Source of the DNA: Volvox africanus
Lineage: Eukaryota; Chlorophyta; Chlorophyceae; Chlamydomonadales; Volvocaceae
DNA: 64,000 bases
Assembly (NCBI GenBank): GCA_030268105.1
Contig: BSDZ01000019.1
Location: 3,039,501-3,103,500, forward strand
Reading direction: 5' to 3'
Below are positions 46,001 to 58,190 of the stretch, piece after piece. The notes beneath the pieces were generated by a model. It did not search any database, was not told where the DNA came from, and was given only the letters and a program-made list of their open reading frames with translations. Position 1 is the stretch's first letter. Each line of letters opens with the position of its first letter. The position numbers and the translations under genes were made by a program.

Positions 46001-46355
46001 CACTCTCTTCCTCGCTCCCTCCCTCCCTCCCTCCCTCCCTGCCTCCCTCCGTCCCTCCCTCCCTGCCTCCCTTCCACTTTCCTTCCCTCCTTCCCTGCCT
46101 CTATCCCTTCCTCACTCTCTTCCTCGCTCCCTTCCTCCCTCCCTTCCTCCCTCCCTCCCTGCCCCTGTCCTTTCTACCTCCCTGCCACTGTCCCTCCCTC
46201 CCTTCCTCCCTCCCTCTCTCCCTCCCTCCCTCCCTGCCTCCCTCCTGCCTCCCCACTTTCTTCTCTCCCTCCCTCCCTTCCCATCTACCTATTTGACTCT
46301 ATCCCTTCCAGCCTCCCTTCCTCCCTCCCTCCCTCCCTCCCTGCCTCCCCCGCTC
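40060..46355. repeat. First copy of a 6.4-kb tandem duplication in the satellite
   Basis: This block matches the adjacent sequence starting near 46438. The offset is 6377 bp up to about 41350, then 5857, 6930 and 7217 bp. The steps correspond to a 520-bp gain here and to gains of 1073 and 287 bp in the second copy. Boundaries are approximate. Confidence 0.85.
41236..42276. repeat. 520-bp tandem pair inside the satellite
   Basis: The segment from about 41236 repeats from about 41756. Markers such as CTCCCTCAAACTTTCC occur at both copies about 520 bp apart. The paralogous block at 47610-48130 has a single copy. Confidence 0.75.
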
Positions 46356-46437
46356 CCTCCCCACCTTTATCTCTCCCTCCCTGTCTTCCCATTAACCTAT
46401 CTGACTCTATCCCTTCCAGCCTCCCTCCCTTCCTCCC

Positions 46438-49400
46438 TTCCCGCCTCCCTTCCTCCTGCTCTCCCTCCCTCCCTGCCTCCCTCTCTCCCTCCCCACCTTT
46501 ATCTCTCCCTCCCTGTCTTCCCATTAACCTATCTGACTCTATCCCTTCCAGCCTCCCTCCCTCCCTCCCTCCCTCCCTCCCTGCCTCCCGCCCTTCCTAC
46601 CTTCCTCCCTCTCTCCCTCTCTCCCTGCCCTCTATCCCTTCCTGCTCCATCCCTCCCTCCCTTGCTCCCTCCTTCCCTCCCTTTCTCCCACCATCCCCGC
46701 CTCCCTCCCTCCCTCCCTCCCTCCCTCCCTCCCTCCCTCCCTCCCTCCCTTCCTCCCTTCCTCCCTGCCTCCCTCCCTCCCTCTCTCCCTCCCTCCCTCC
46801 CTCCGTGCCTCCCTCCCTGCCTCCATCCTCCCTCCCTGCCTCCCTGCCTCCCTCCCACTTTCTTTCTCTCCTTTCCTGCCTCTATCCCTTCCTCTCTCTC
46901 TTCCTCGCTCCCTCCCTCGCTCCCTCCCTGCCTCACTCCTTTCTACCTCCCTGCCACTTTCCCTCCCTCTCTTCCTCCCTCCCTCTCTCCCTGCCTCCCT
47001 CCGTCCCTCCCTCCCTGCCTCCCTCCCACTTTCCTTCCCTCCTTCCCTGCCTCTATCCCTTCCTCTCTCTCTTCCTCGCTCCCTCCCTCCCTCCCTCCCT
47101 CCCCACCTTTTTCTCTCCCTCCCTCCCTTCCCATCTACCTATTTGACTCTATCCCTTCCAGCCTCCCTTCCTCCCTCCCTTCCTCCCTCCCTGCCTCCCT
47201 TGCTCCCTCCCTGCCTTCCTCACTACCTCCCTGCCTTCCTCCCTCCCTTCCTTCCTGCCTCCCTCCCTCCCTGCCTCCATCCCTCCTTTCATTTCTCCCT
47301 CCCTCCCTCCTTTTCTCCCTCCCTCCCCGCTTTCATCCCTCCCTGCATCCCTCCCTCCCTTGCTCCGTCCCTCCCTCCCTGCCTCCCTCCCACTTTCCTT
47401 CCCTCCTTTCCTGCCTCTATCCCTTCCTCACTCTCTTCCTCGCTCCCTCCCTCCCTTCCTCCCTCCCCACCTTTTTCTTTCCCTCCCTCCCTTCCCATCT
47501 AACTATCTGACTCTATCCCTTCCAGCCTCCCTTCCTCCCTCCCTTCCTCCCTCCCTGCCTCCCCCGCTCCCTCCCTGCCTTCCTCACTACCTCCCTGCCT
47601 TCCTCCCTCCCTTCCTTCCTGCCTCCCTCCCTCCCTGCCTCCATCCCTCCTTTCATTTCTCCCTCCCTCCCTCCTTTTCTCCCTCCCTCCCCGCTTTCAT
47701 CCCTCCCTGCATCCCTCCCTCCCTTGCTCCGTCCCTCCCTCCCTGCCTCCCTCAAACTTTCCTTCCCTCCTTCCCTGCCTCTATCCCTTCCTCACTCTCT
47801 TCCTCGCTCCCTCCCTCCCTTCCTCCCTCCCCACCTTTTTCTCTCCCTCCCTCCCTTCCCATCTACCTATCCGACTCTATCCCTTCCAGCCTCCCTCCCT
47901 CTCTCCCTCCCTTCCTCCCTCCCTCCCTCTCTCCCTTCCTTCCTGCCTCCCATCCTCCCTCCCAACCTTCCTCCCTTTCTCCCTGCCTCCCTTTCTCCCT
48001 CCCTTCCTCCCACGCTCCCTCCCTCCCTCCCTCCCTCCCTCGCTCCCTACCTGCCTCCATCCCTCCCTTCCTTTCTCCCTCCCTCCTTACTTTTCCCCCT
48101 TCCTCCCTCACTGCCACCCTACCTCCCTCCCTCCCTGCCTCCCTCCCTTCGTCCCTCCATCCGTCCCTCCCTCCCTCCCTTCCTCCCAACCTCCCTTCCT
48201 CCCTGCCTCCCTCCCTCCCTGCCTCCCTCCCTGCCTCCCTCGCTCCCTCCCCAACTTTTTCTCTCCCACCCTCCCTTCCCATCTACCTATCTGACTCTAT
48301 CCCTTCCAGGCTCCCTCCCTCCCTCCCTCCCTCCCTCCCTGCCTCCCTTCCTCCCGCTCTCCCTGCCTCCCTGCCTCCCTCGCTCCCTCCCCACCTTTTT
48401 CTCTCCCTCCTTGCCTTCCCATTAACCTATCTGACTCTATCCCTTCCAGCCTGCCTTCCTCCCGCTCTTCCTCCCTCCCTGCCTCCCTCCCTCCCTCTCT
48501 CCCTCCCTCCCTGCCTCCCCCCCTCCCTCCCTGCCTTCCTCCCTCCCTCCCTCCCTCTCTCGCTCCCTTCCTGCCTCCATCCCTCCCTCCGTTCCTCCCT
48601 CCCTCCCTCCCTTTCTCCCACCCTCCCCGCCTCCCTCCCTCCCTCCCTCCCCCCCCCCTCCCTCCCTCCCTACCTTCCTCCCTCCCTCCCTCACTGCCTC
48701 CCTCCCTCCCTCTCTCCCTCCCTCCCTCCCTGCCTCTGTCCTTTCTACCTCCCTGCCACTGTCCCTCCCTCCCATCCTCCCTCCCTCTCTACCTCCCTCC
48801 CTCCCTGCCTCCCACTCTTCCTTGCTCCCTCCCTGCCTCCCTCCTGCCTCCCTATTTTTTTCTCTCCCTCCCTCCCTTCCCATCTACCTATTTGACTCTA
48901 TCCCATCCAGCCTCCCTTCCTCCCTCCCTTCCTCCCTCCCTGCCTCCCCCGCTCCCTCCCTGCCTTCCTCACTACCTCCCTGCCTTCCTCCCTCCCTTCC
49001 TTCCTGCCTCCCTCCCTCCCTGCCTCCCTCCCTCCCTCCCTTCCTCCCTCCCTCCCTCACTGCCTCCCTCCCTCCCTCTCTCCCTCCCTCCCCGCCTTCC
49101 TTACTCCCTCCCTGCCTTCATCCCTCCGTCCCTCCCTCCCACGTTCCTTCTCTCCTTCCCTGCCTCCATCCCTTCCTCACTCTCTTCCTTGCTCCCTCCC
49201 TCCCTCCCTACCTGCCTCTCTCTTTTCTACCTCCCTGCCACTGTCCCTCCCTCCCTTGCTCCCTCCCTCTCTCCCTCCCTCCCTGCGTGCCTCTCTCCCT
49301 GCCTCGCTCCCTCCCTCCCCACCTTCCTCTTGCCCTCCCTCCCTTCCCATCGACCTTTCTTACTCTATCCCTTCCAGCTTCCCTCCCTCTCTCCCTCCCT

Positions 49401-52400
49401 TCCTGCCTCCCTCCCTGCCTCCCTCCCTGCCTCCCTCCCTTCGTCCCTCCCTCCGTCCCTCCCTACGTCCCTTCCTCCCTCCCTCCCTTCCTCCCTTCCT
49501 CCCTTCCTCCCTGCCTCCCTCCCTCCCTGCCTCCCTCCTTTCTACCTCCCTGCCACTGTCCCTCCCTCCCTTCCTCCCTCCCTCTCTCCCTCCCTCCCTC
49601 CGTGCCTCCCTCCCTGCCTCCCTCCCTCCCTCCCTGCCTCTCTCCCTCCCTCCCTCCCTCCCTCCCTCCCTGCCTCTCTCCCTTCGACCCTCCCTGCCTC
49701 CCTCCCACTTTCTTTCTTTTCTTCCCTGCCTCCCTCCCTCCCTGCCTCCCTCCTTTCTACCTCCCTGCCACTGTCCCTCCCTCCCTTCCTCCCTCTCTCC
49801 CTCCCTTCCTCCGTGCCTCCTTCCCTGCCTCCCTCCCTCCCTCCCTGCCTCTCTCCCTTCCACCCTCCCTGCCTCCCTCCCACTTTCTTTCTCTCCTTTC
49901 CTGCCTCTATCCCTTCCTCACTCTCTTCCTCGCTCCCTCCCTCCCTCCCTTCCCATCTACCTATTTGACTCTATCCCATCCAGCCTCCCTTCCTCCCTCC
50001 CTTCCTCCCTCCCTGCCTCCCCCGCTCCCTCCCTGCCTTCCTCACTACCTCCCTGCCTTCCTCCCTCCCTTCCTTCCTGCCTCCCTCCCTCCCTGCCTCC
50101 CTCCCTCCCTCCCTTCCTCCCTCCCTCCCTTACTGCCTCCCTCCCTCCCTCTCTCCCTCCCTCCCCGCCTTCCTTACTCCCTCCCTGCCTTCATCCCTCC
50201 GTCCCTCCCTCCCACGTTCCTTCTCTCCTTCCCTGCCACTATCCCTTCCTCACTCTCTTCCTTGCTCCCTCCCTCCCTCCCTACCTGCCTCTCTCTTTTC
50301 TACCTCCCTGCCACTGTCCCTCCCTCCCTTGCACCCTCCCTCTCTACCTCCCTCCCTGCGTGCCTCTCTCCCTGCGTCGCTCCCTCCCTCCCCACCTTCC
50401 TCTTGCCCTCCCTCCCTTCCCATCGACCTTTCTTACTCTATCCCTTCCAGCTTCCCTCCCTCTCTCCCTCCCTTCCTGCCTCCCTCCCTGCCTCCCTCCC
50501 TGCCTCCCTCCCTTCGTCCCTCCCTCCGTCCCTCCCTACGTCCCTTCCTCCCTCCCTCCCTTCCTCCCTTCCTCCCTTCCTCCCTGCCTCCCTCCCTCCC
50601 TGCCTCCCTCCTTTCTACCTCCCTGCCACTGTCCCTCCCTCCCTTCCTCCCTCCCTCTCTCCCTCCCTCCCTCCGTGCCTCCCTCCCTGCCTCCCTCCCT
50701 CCCTCCCTGCCTCTCTCCCTCCCTCCCTCCCTCCCTCCCTCCCTGCCTCTCTCCCTTCGACCCTCCCTGCCTCCCTCCCACTTTCTTTCTTTTCTTCCCT
50801 GCCTCCCTCCCTCCCTGCCTCCCTCCTTTCTACCTCCCTGCCACTGTCCCTCCCTCCCTTCCTCCCTCTCTCCCTCCCTTCCTCCGTGCCTCCTTCCCTG
50901 CCTCCCTCCCTCCCTCCCTGCCTCTCTCCCTTCCACCCTCCCTGCCAACCTCCCACTGTCTTTCTCTCCTTCCCTGCCTCTATCCCTTCCTCACTCTCTT
51001 CCTCGCTCCCTCCCTCCCTCCCTCCCTCCCTGCCTCCCTCCGTCCCTCCCTCCCTGCCTCCCTTCCACTTTCCTTCCCTCCTTCCCTGCCTCTATCCCTT
51101 CCTCACTCTCTTCCTCGCTCCCTTCCTCCCTCCCTCCCTCCCTCCCTCCCTGCCCCTGTCCTTTCTACCTCCCTGCCACTGTCCCTCCCTCCCTTGCTCC
51201 CTCCCTCTCTCCCTCCCTCCCTGCGTGCCTCTCTCCCTGCCTCGCTCCCTCCCTCCCCACCTTCCTCTTGCCCTCCCTCCCTTCCCATCGACCTTTCTTA
51301 CTCTATCCCTTCCAGCTTCCCTCCCTCTCTCCCTCCCTTCCTGCCGCCCTCCCTGCCTCCCTCCCTGCCTCCCTCCCTTCGTCCCTCCCTCCGTCCCTCC
51401 CTACGTCCCTTCCTCCCTCCCTCCCTTCCTCCCTTCCTCCCTTCCTCCCTGCCTCCCTCCCTCCCTGCCTCCCTCCTTTCTACCTCCCTGCCACTGTCCC
51501 TCCCTCCCTTCCTCCCTCCCTCTCTCCCTCCCTCCCTCCGTGCCTCCCTCCCTGCCTCCCTCCCTCCCTCCCTGCCTCTCTCCCTCCCTCCCTCCCTCCC
51601 TCCCTCCCTGCCTCTCTCCCTTCGACCCTCCCTGCCTCCCTCCCACTTTCTTTCTTTTCTTCCCTGCCTCCCTCCCTCCCTGCCTCCCTCCTTTCTACCT
51701 CCCTGCCACTGTCCCTCCCTCCCTTCCTCCCTCTCTCCCTCCCTTCCTCCGTGCCTCCTTCCCTGCCTCCCTCCCTCCCTCCCTGCCTCTCTCCCTTCCA
51801 CCCTCCCTGCCAACCTCCCACTTTCTTTCTCTCCTTCCCTGCCTCTATCCCTTCCTCACTCTCTTCCTCGCTCCCTCCCTCCCTCCCTCCCTCCCTGCCT
51901 CTCTCCCTTCGACCCTCCCTGCCTCCCTCCCACTTTCTTTCTTTTCTTCCCTGCCTCCCTCCCTCCCTGCCTCCCTCCTTTCTACCTCCCTGCCACTGTC
52001 CCTCCCTCCCTTCCTCCCTCTCTCCCTCCCTTCCTCCGTGCCTCCTTCCCTGCCTCCCTCCCTCCCTCCCTGCCTCTCTCCCTTCCACCCTCCCTGCCTC
52101 CCTCCCACTTTCTTTCTCTCCTTCCCTGCCTCTATTCCTTCCTCACTCTCTTCCTCGCTCCCTCCCTCCCTCCCTTCCCATCTACCTATTTGACTCTATC
52201 CCATCCAGCCTCCCTTCCTCCCTACCTTCCTCCCTCCCTGCCTCCCCCGCTCCCTCCCTGCCTTCCTCACTACCTCCCTGCCTTCCTCCCTCCCTTCCTT
52301 CCTGCCTCCCTCCCTCCCTGCCTCCATCCCTCCTTTCATTTCTCCCTCCCTCCCTCCTTTTCTCCCTCCCTCCCCGCTTTCATCCCTCCCTGCATCCCTC

Positions 52401-53570
52401 CCTCCCTTGCTCCGTCCCTCCCTCCCTGCCTCCCTCCCACTTTCCTTCCCTCCTTCCCTGCCTCTATCCCTTCCTCACTCTCTTCCTCGCTCCCTCCCTC
52501 CCTCCCTCCCTCCCTGCCTCCCTCCGTCCCTCCCTCCCTGCCTCCCTTTCACTTTCCTTCCCTCCTTCCCTGCCTCTATCCCTTCCTCACTCTCTTCCTC
52601 GCTCCCTTCCTCCCTCCCTCCCTCCCTCCCTCCCTGCCCCTGTCCTTTCTACCTCACTGCCACTGTCCCTCCCTCCCTTCCTCCCTCCCTCTCTCCCTCC
52701 CTCCCTCCCTGCCTCCCTCCTGCCTCCCCACTTTCTTCTCTCCCTCCCTCCCTTCCCATCTACCTATTTGACTCTATCCCTTCCACCCTCCCTTCCTCCC
52801 TCCCTCCCTCCCTCCCTGCCTCCCTCGCTCCCTCCCTGCCTTCCTCACTTCCTCCCTGCCTTCCTCCCTCCCTTCCTTCCTGCCTCCCTCCCTCCCTGCC
52901 TCCATCCCTCCATTCATTTCTCCCTCCGTCCTTTTCTCCCTCCCTGCCCGCTTTCATCCCTCCCTTCCTCCCTCCCTCCCTCCCTCCGTCCCTCCCTCCC
53001 TGCCTCCCCCTCTTCCTTGCTCCCTCCCTGCCTCCCTCCCTGCCTCTTTCCGTCCCTCCCTCCCTGCCTCCCTGCCACTTTCCCTCCCTCCTTCCCTGCC
53101 TCTCTGCCTCCCAGCCTCCCTCCCTCCCTCCCTCCCTCCCTCCCGGCCTCCCTCCGTCCCTCCTTCCCTGCCTCCCTCCCACTTTCCTTTCCTCCTTCCC
53201 TGCCTCTATCCCTTCCTCACTCTCTTCCTCGCTCCCTCCCTCCCTCCCTCCCTCCCTGCCTCCCTCCGTCCCTCCCTCCCTGCCTCCCTTCCACTTTCCT
53301 TCCCTCCTTCCCTGCCTCTATCCCTTCCTCACTCTCTTCCTCGCTCCCTTCCTCCCTCCCTTCCTCCCTCCCTCCCTGCCCCTGTCCTTTCTACCTCCCT
53401 GCCACTGTCCCTCCCTCCCTTCCTCCCTCCCTCTCTCCCTCCCTCCCTCCCTGCCTCCCTCCTGCCTCCCCACTTTCTTCTCTCCCTCCCTCCCTTCCCA
53501 TCTACCTATTTGACTCTATCCCTTCCAGCCTCCCTTCCTCCCTCCCTCCCTCCCTCCCTGCCTCCCCCGC
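46438..53570. repeat. Second copy of the 6.4-kb duplication, expanded
   Basis: It is collinear with 40060-46355. It lacks the 520-bp internal repeat and carries an additional 1073-bp tandem copy (about 48880-49950 repeated at about 49955-51020) and about 287 extra bases near 51890-52170. Confidence 0.85.
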
Positions 53571-55000
53571 TCCCTCCCTGCCTTCCTCACTTCCTCCCTG
53601 CCTTCCTCCCTCCCTTCCTTCCTGCCTCCCTCCCTCCCTGCCTCCATCCCTCCTTTCATTTCTCCCTCCGTCCTTTTCTCCCTCCCTGCCCGCTTTCATC
53701 CCTGCCTTCCTCCCTCCCTCCCTCCCTCCGTCCCTCCCTCCCTGCCTCCCCCTCTTCCTTGCTTCCTCCCTGCCTCCCTCCCTGCCTCTTTCCGTCCCTC
53801 CCTCCCTGCCTCCCTCGCACTTTCGTTCTCTCCTTCCCTGCCTCTATCCCTTCCTCTCTCTCTTCCTCGCTCCCTCCCTCGCTCCCGGCCTCCCTCCGTC
53901 CCTCCTTCCCTGCCTCCCTCCCACTTTCCTTTCCTCCTTCCCTGCCTCTATCCCTTCCTCACTCTCTTCCTCGCTCCCTCCCTCCCTCCCTCCCTCCCTG
54001 CCTCCCTCCGTCCCTCCCTCCCTGCCTCCCTTCCACTTTCCTTCCCTCCTTCCCTGCCTCTATCCCTTCCTCACTCTCTTCCTCGCTCCCTTCCTCCCTC
54101 CCTTCCTCCCTCCCTCCCTGCCCCTGTCCTTTCTACCTCCCTGCCACTGTCCCTCCCTCCCTTCCTCCCTCCCTCTCTCCCTCCCTCCCTCCCTGCCTCC
54201 CTCCTGCCTCCCCACTTTCTTCTCTCCCTCCCTCCCTTCCCATCTACCTATTTGACTCTATCCCTTCCAGCCTCCCTTCCTCCCTCCCTCCCTCCCTCCC
54301 TGCCTCCCCCGCTCCCTCCCTGCCTTCCTCACTTCCTCCCTGCCTTCCTCCCTCCCTTCCTTCCTGCCTCCCTCCCTCCCTGCCTCCATCCCTCCTTTCA
54401 TTTCTCCCTCCGTCCTTTTCTCCCTCCCTGCCCGCTTTCATCCCTCACTTCCTCCCTCCCTCCCTCCCTTCGTCCCTCCCTCCCTGCCTCCCCCTCTTCC
54501 TTGCTCCCTCCCTGCCTCCCTCCCTGCCTCTTTCCGTCCCTCCCTCCCTGCCTCCCTGCCACTTTCCCTCCCTCCTTCCCTGCCTCTCTGCCTCCCAGCC
54601 TCCCTCCCTCCCTCCCTCCCTCCCTCCCGGCCTCCCTCCGTCCCTCCTTCCCTGCCTCCCTCCCACTTTCCTTTCCTCCTTCCCTGCCTCTATCCCTTCC
54701 TCACTCTCTTCCTCGCTCCCTCCCTCCCTCCCTCCCTCCCTGCCTCCCTCCGTCCCTCCCTCCCTGCCTCCCTTCCACTTTCCTTCCCTCCTTCCCTGCC
54801 TCTATCCCTTCCTCACTCTCTTCCTCGCTCCCTTCCTCCCTCCCTTCCTCCCTCCCTCCCTGCCCCTGTCCTTTCTACCTCCCTGCCACTGTCCCTCCCT
54901 CCCTTCCTCCCTCCCTCTCTCCCTCCCTCCCTCCCTGCCTCCCTACTGCCTCCCCACTTTCTTCTCTCCCTCCCTCCCTTCCCATCTACCTATTTGACTC
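52757..55000. repeat. 742-bp higher-order repeat
   Basis: The punctuating motif starting CATCTACCTATTTGACTC falls at 52757, 53499, 54241 and 54983, three spacings of exactly 742 bp, with matching intervening sequence. The same spacing separates 45540 and 46282. Confidence 0.88.
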
Positions 55001-58000
55001 TATCCCTTCGAGCCTCCCTTCCTCCCTCCCTCCCTCCCTCCCTGCCTCCCCCGCTCCCTCCCTGCCTTCCTCACTTCCTCCCTGCCTTCCTTCCTCCCTC
55101 CCTTCCTGCCTCCCTCCCTCCCTGCCTCCATCCCTCCTTTCATTTCTCCCTCCCTCCCTCCTTTTCTCCCTCCCTCCCCGCTTTCATCCCTCCCTGCCTA
55201 CCTCCCTCCCTCCCTCCGTCCCTCCCTCCCTGCCTCCCTCCCACTTTCCTTCCCTCCTTCCCTGCCTCTATCCCTCCCTCACTCTCTTCCTCGCTCCCTG
55301 CCTCCCTCCCTCCCTCCCCACCTTTATCTCTCCCTCCCTGTCATCCCATTAACCTATCTGACTCTATCCCTTCCACCCTCCCCGCCTCCCTCCCTCCCTC
55401 CCTCCCTTTCTCCCACCCTCCCTCCCTCCCTCCCTTCCTCCCTTCCTCCCTGCCTCCCTCCCTCCCTCTCTCCCTCCCTTCCTCCCTCCGTGCCTCCCTC
55501 CCTGCCTCCCTCCCTCCCTCCCTGCCTCCCTGCCTCCCTCCCACTTTCGTTCTCTCCTTCCCTGCCTCTATCCCTTCCTCTCTCTCTTCCTCGCTCCCTC
55601 CCTCGCTCCCTCCCTGCCTCTCTCCTTTCTACCTCCCTGCCACTTTTTCTCCCTCTCTTCCTCCCTCCCTCTCTCCCTGCCTCCCTCCGTCCCTCCCTCC
55701 CTGCCTCCCTCCCACTTTCCTTCCCTCCTTCCCTGCCTCTATCCCTTCCTCACTCTCTTCCTCTCTCTCTTCCTCGCTCCCTCCCTCCCTCCCTCCCTGC
55801 CTCTGTCCTTTTTACCTCCCTGCCACTGTCCCTCCCTCCCTTCCTCCCTCCCTCTCTCCCTCCCTCCCTCCCTGCCTCCCTCCTGCCTCCCCACTTTTTT
55901 CTCTCCCTCCCTCCCTTCCCATCTACCTATTTGACTCTATCCCTTCCAGCCTCCCTTCCTCCCTCCCTCCCTCCCTCCCTGCCTCCCCCGCTCCCTCCCT
56001 GCCTTCCTCACTACCTCCCTGCCTTCCTCCCTCCCTTCCTTCCTGCCTCCCTCCCTCCCTGCCTACATCCCTCCTTTCATTTCTCCCTCCCTCCCTCCTT
56101 TTCTCCCTCCCTCCCTGCTTTCATCCCTCCCTGCCTCCCTCCCTCCCTCCCTCCGTCCCTCCCTCCCTGCCTCCCTCCCACTTTCCTTCCCTCCTTCCCT
56201 GCCTCTATCCCTCCCTCACTCTATTCCTCTCTCCCTGCCTCCCTCCCTCCCTCCCCACCTTTTTCTCTCCCTTCCTCCCTTCCCATCTACCTATCTGACT
56301 CTATCCCTTCCAGTCTCCCTTCCTCCCACCCTCCCTTCCTCCCTGCCTCCCTCCCTCCCTGCCTCCCTTCCTGCCTCCCTCGCTCCCTCCCCAACTTTTT
56401 CTCTCCCACCCTCCCTTCCCATCTTCCTATCTGACTCTATCCCTTCCAGCCTCCCTCCCTCCCTCCCTCCCTCCGTCCCTCCCTCCCTTCCTCCCGCTCT
56501 CCCTGCCTCCCTGCCTCCCTCGCTCCCTCCCCACCTTTTTCTCTCCCTCCCTGCCTTCCCATTAACCTATCTAACTCTATCCCTTCCAGCCTGCCTTCCT
56601 CCCGCTCTTCCACCCTCCCTGCCTTTCTCCCTCCCTCTCTCCCTCCCTCCCTGCCTCCCCCCCTCCCTCCCTGCCTTCCTCCCTCCCTCCCTCCCTCTCT
56701 CGCTCCCTTCCTGCCTCCATCCCTCCCTCCCTTCCTCCCTCCCTGCCTCCCTTCCTCCTGCTCTCCCTCCCTCCCTGCCTCCCTCTCTCCCTCCCCACCT
56801 TTTTCTCTCCCTCCCTGCCTTCCCATTAACCTATCCGACTCTATCCCTTCCAGCCTTCCTCCCTCCCTCCCTCCCTCCCTCCCTGCCTCCCGCCCTTTCT
56901 ACCTTCCTCCCTCTCTCCCTCTCTCCCTGCCCTATATCCCTTTCTGCCTCCATCTCTCCCTCCCTTGCTCCCTCCTTCCCTCCCATTCTCCCACCCTCCC
57001 CGCCTCCCATCCTCCCTCCCATCCTTCCTCCCTCCCTCCCTGCCTTCCTTCCTCCCTCCCTTCCTCCCACGCTCCCTCCCTCCCTCCCTCCCTCCCTCGC
57101 TCCCTACCTGCCTCCATCCCTCCCTTACTTTCTCCCTCCCTCCTTACTTTTTCCCCTTCCTCCCTCCCTGCCACCCTTCCTCCCTCCCTCCCTGCCTCCC
57201 TCCCTTCGTCCCTCCATCCGTCCCTGCCTCCCTCCCTTCCTCCCACCCTCCCTTCCTCCCTGCCTCCCTCCCTCCCTGCCTCCCTCCCTGCAACCCTCGC
57301 TCCCTCCCCACCTTTTTCTCTCCCACCCTCCCTTCCCATCTACCTATCTGACTCTATCCCTTCCAGGCTCCCTCCCTCCCTCCCTCCCTCCCTCCCTGCC
57401 TCCCTTCCTCCCGCTCTCCCTGCCTCCATGCCTCCCTCGCTCCCTCCCCACCTTTTTCTCTCCCTCCCTGCCTTCCCATTAACCTATCTGACTCTATCCC
57501 TTCCAGCCTGCCTTCCTCCCGCTCTTCCTCCCTCCCTGCCTCCCTCCCTCCCTCTCTCCCTCCCTCCCTGCCTCCCCCCCTCCCTCCCTGCCTTCCTCCC
57601 TCCCTCCCTCCCTCTCTCGCTCCCTTCCTGCCTCCATCCCTCCCTCCCTTCCTACCTCCCTTCCTCCTGCTCTCCCACCCTCCCCGCCTCCCTCCCTCCC
57701 TCCCTCCCTCCCTTCCTCTCTCCCTCCCAGCCTCCATCTCTCCCTCCCTCCCCGCCTTCCTTACTCCCTACCTGCCTTCATCCCTCCGTCCCTCCCTCCC
57801 ACTTTCCTTCTCTTCTTCCCTGCCTCTATCCCTTCCTCTCTCTCTTCCTCGCTCCCTCCCTCGCTCCCTCCCTGCCTCACTCCTTTCTAGCTCCCTGCCA
57901 CTTTCCCTCCCTCTCTTCCTCCCTCCCTCTCTCCCTGCCTCCCTCCGTCCCTCCCTCCCTGCCTCCCTCCCACTTTCCTTCCCTCCTTCCCTGCCTCTAT

Positions 58001-58190
58001 CCCTTCCTCACTCTCTTCCTCGCTCCCTCCCTCCCTTCCTCCCTCCCCACTTTTTTCTTTCCCTCCCTCCCTTCCCATCTAACTATCTGACTCTATCCCT
58101 TCCAGCCTCCCTTCCTCCCTCCCTTCCTCCCTCCCTGCCTCCCCCGCTCCCTCCCTGCCTTCCTCACTACCTCCCTGCCTTCCTCCCTCC

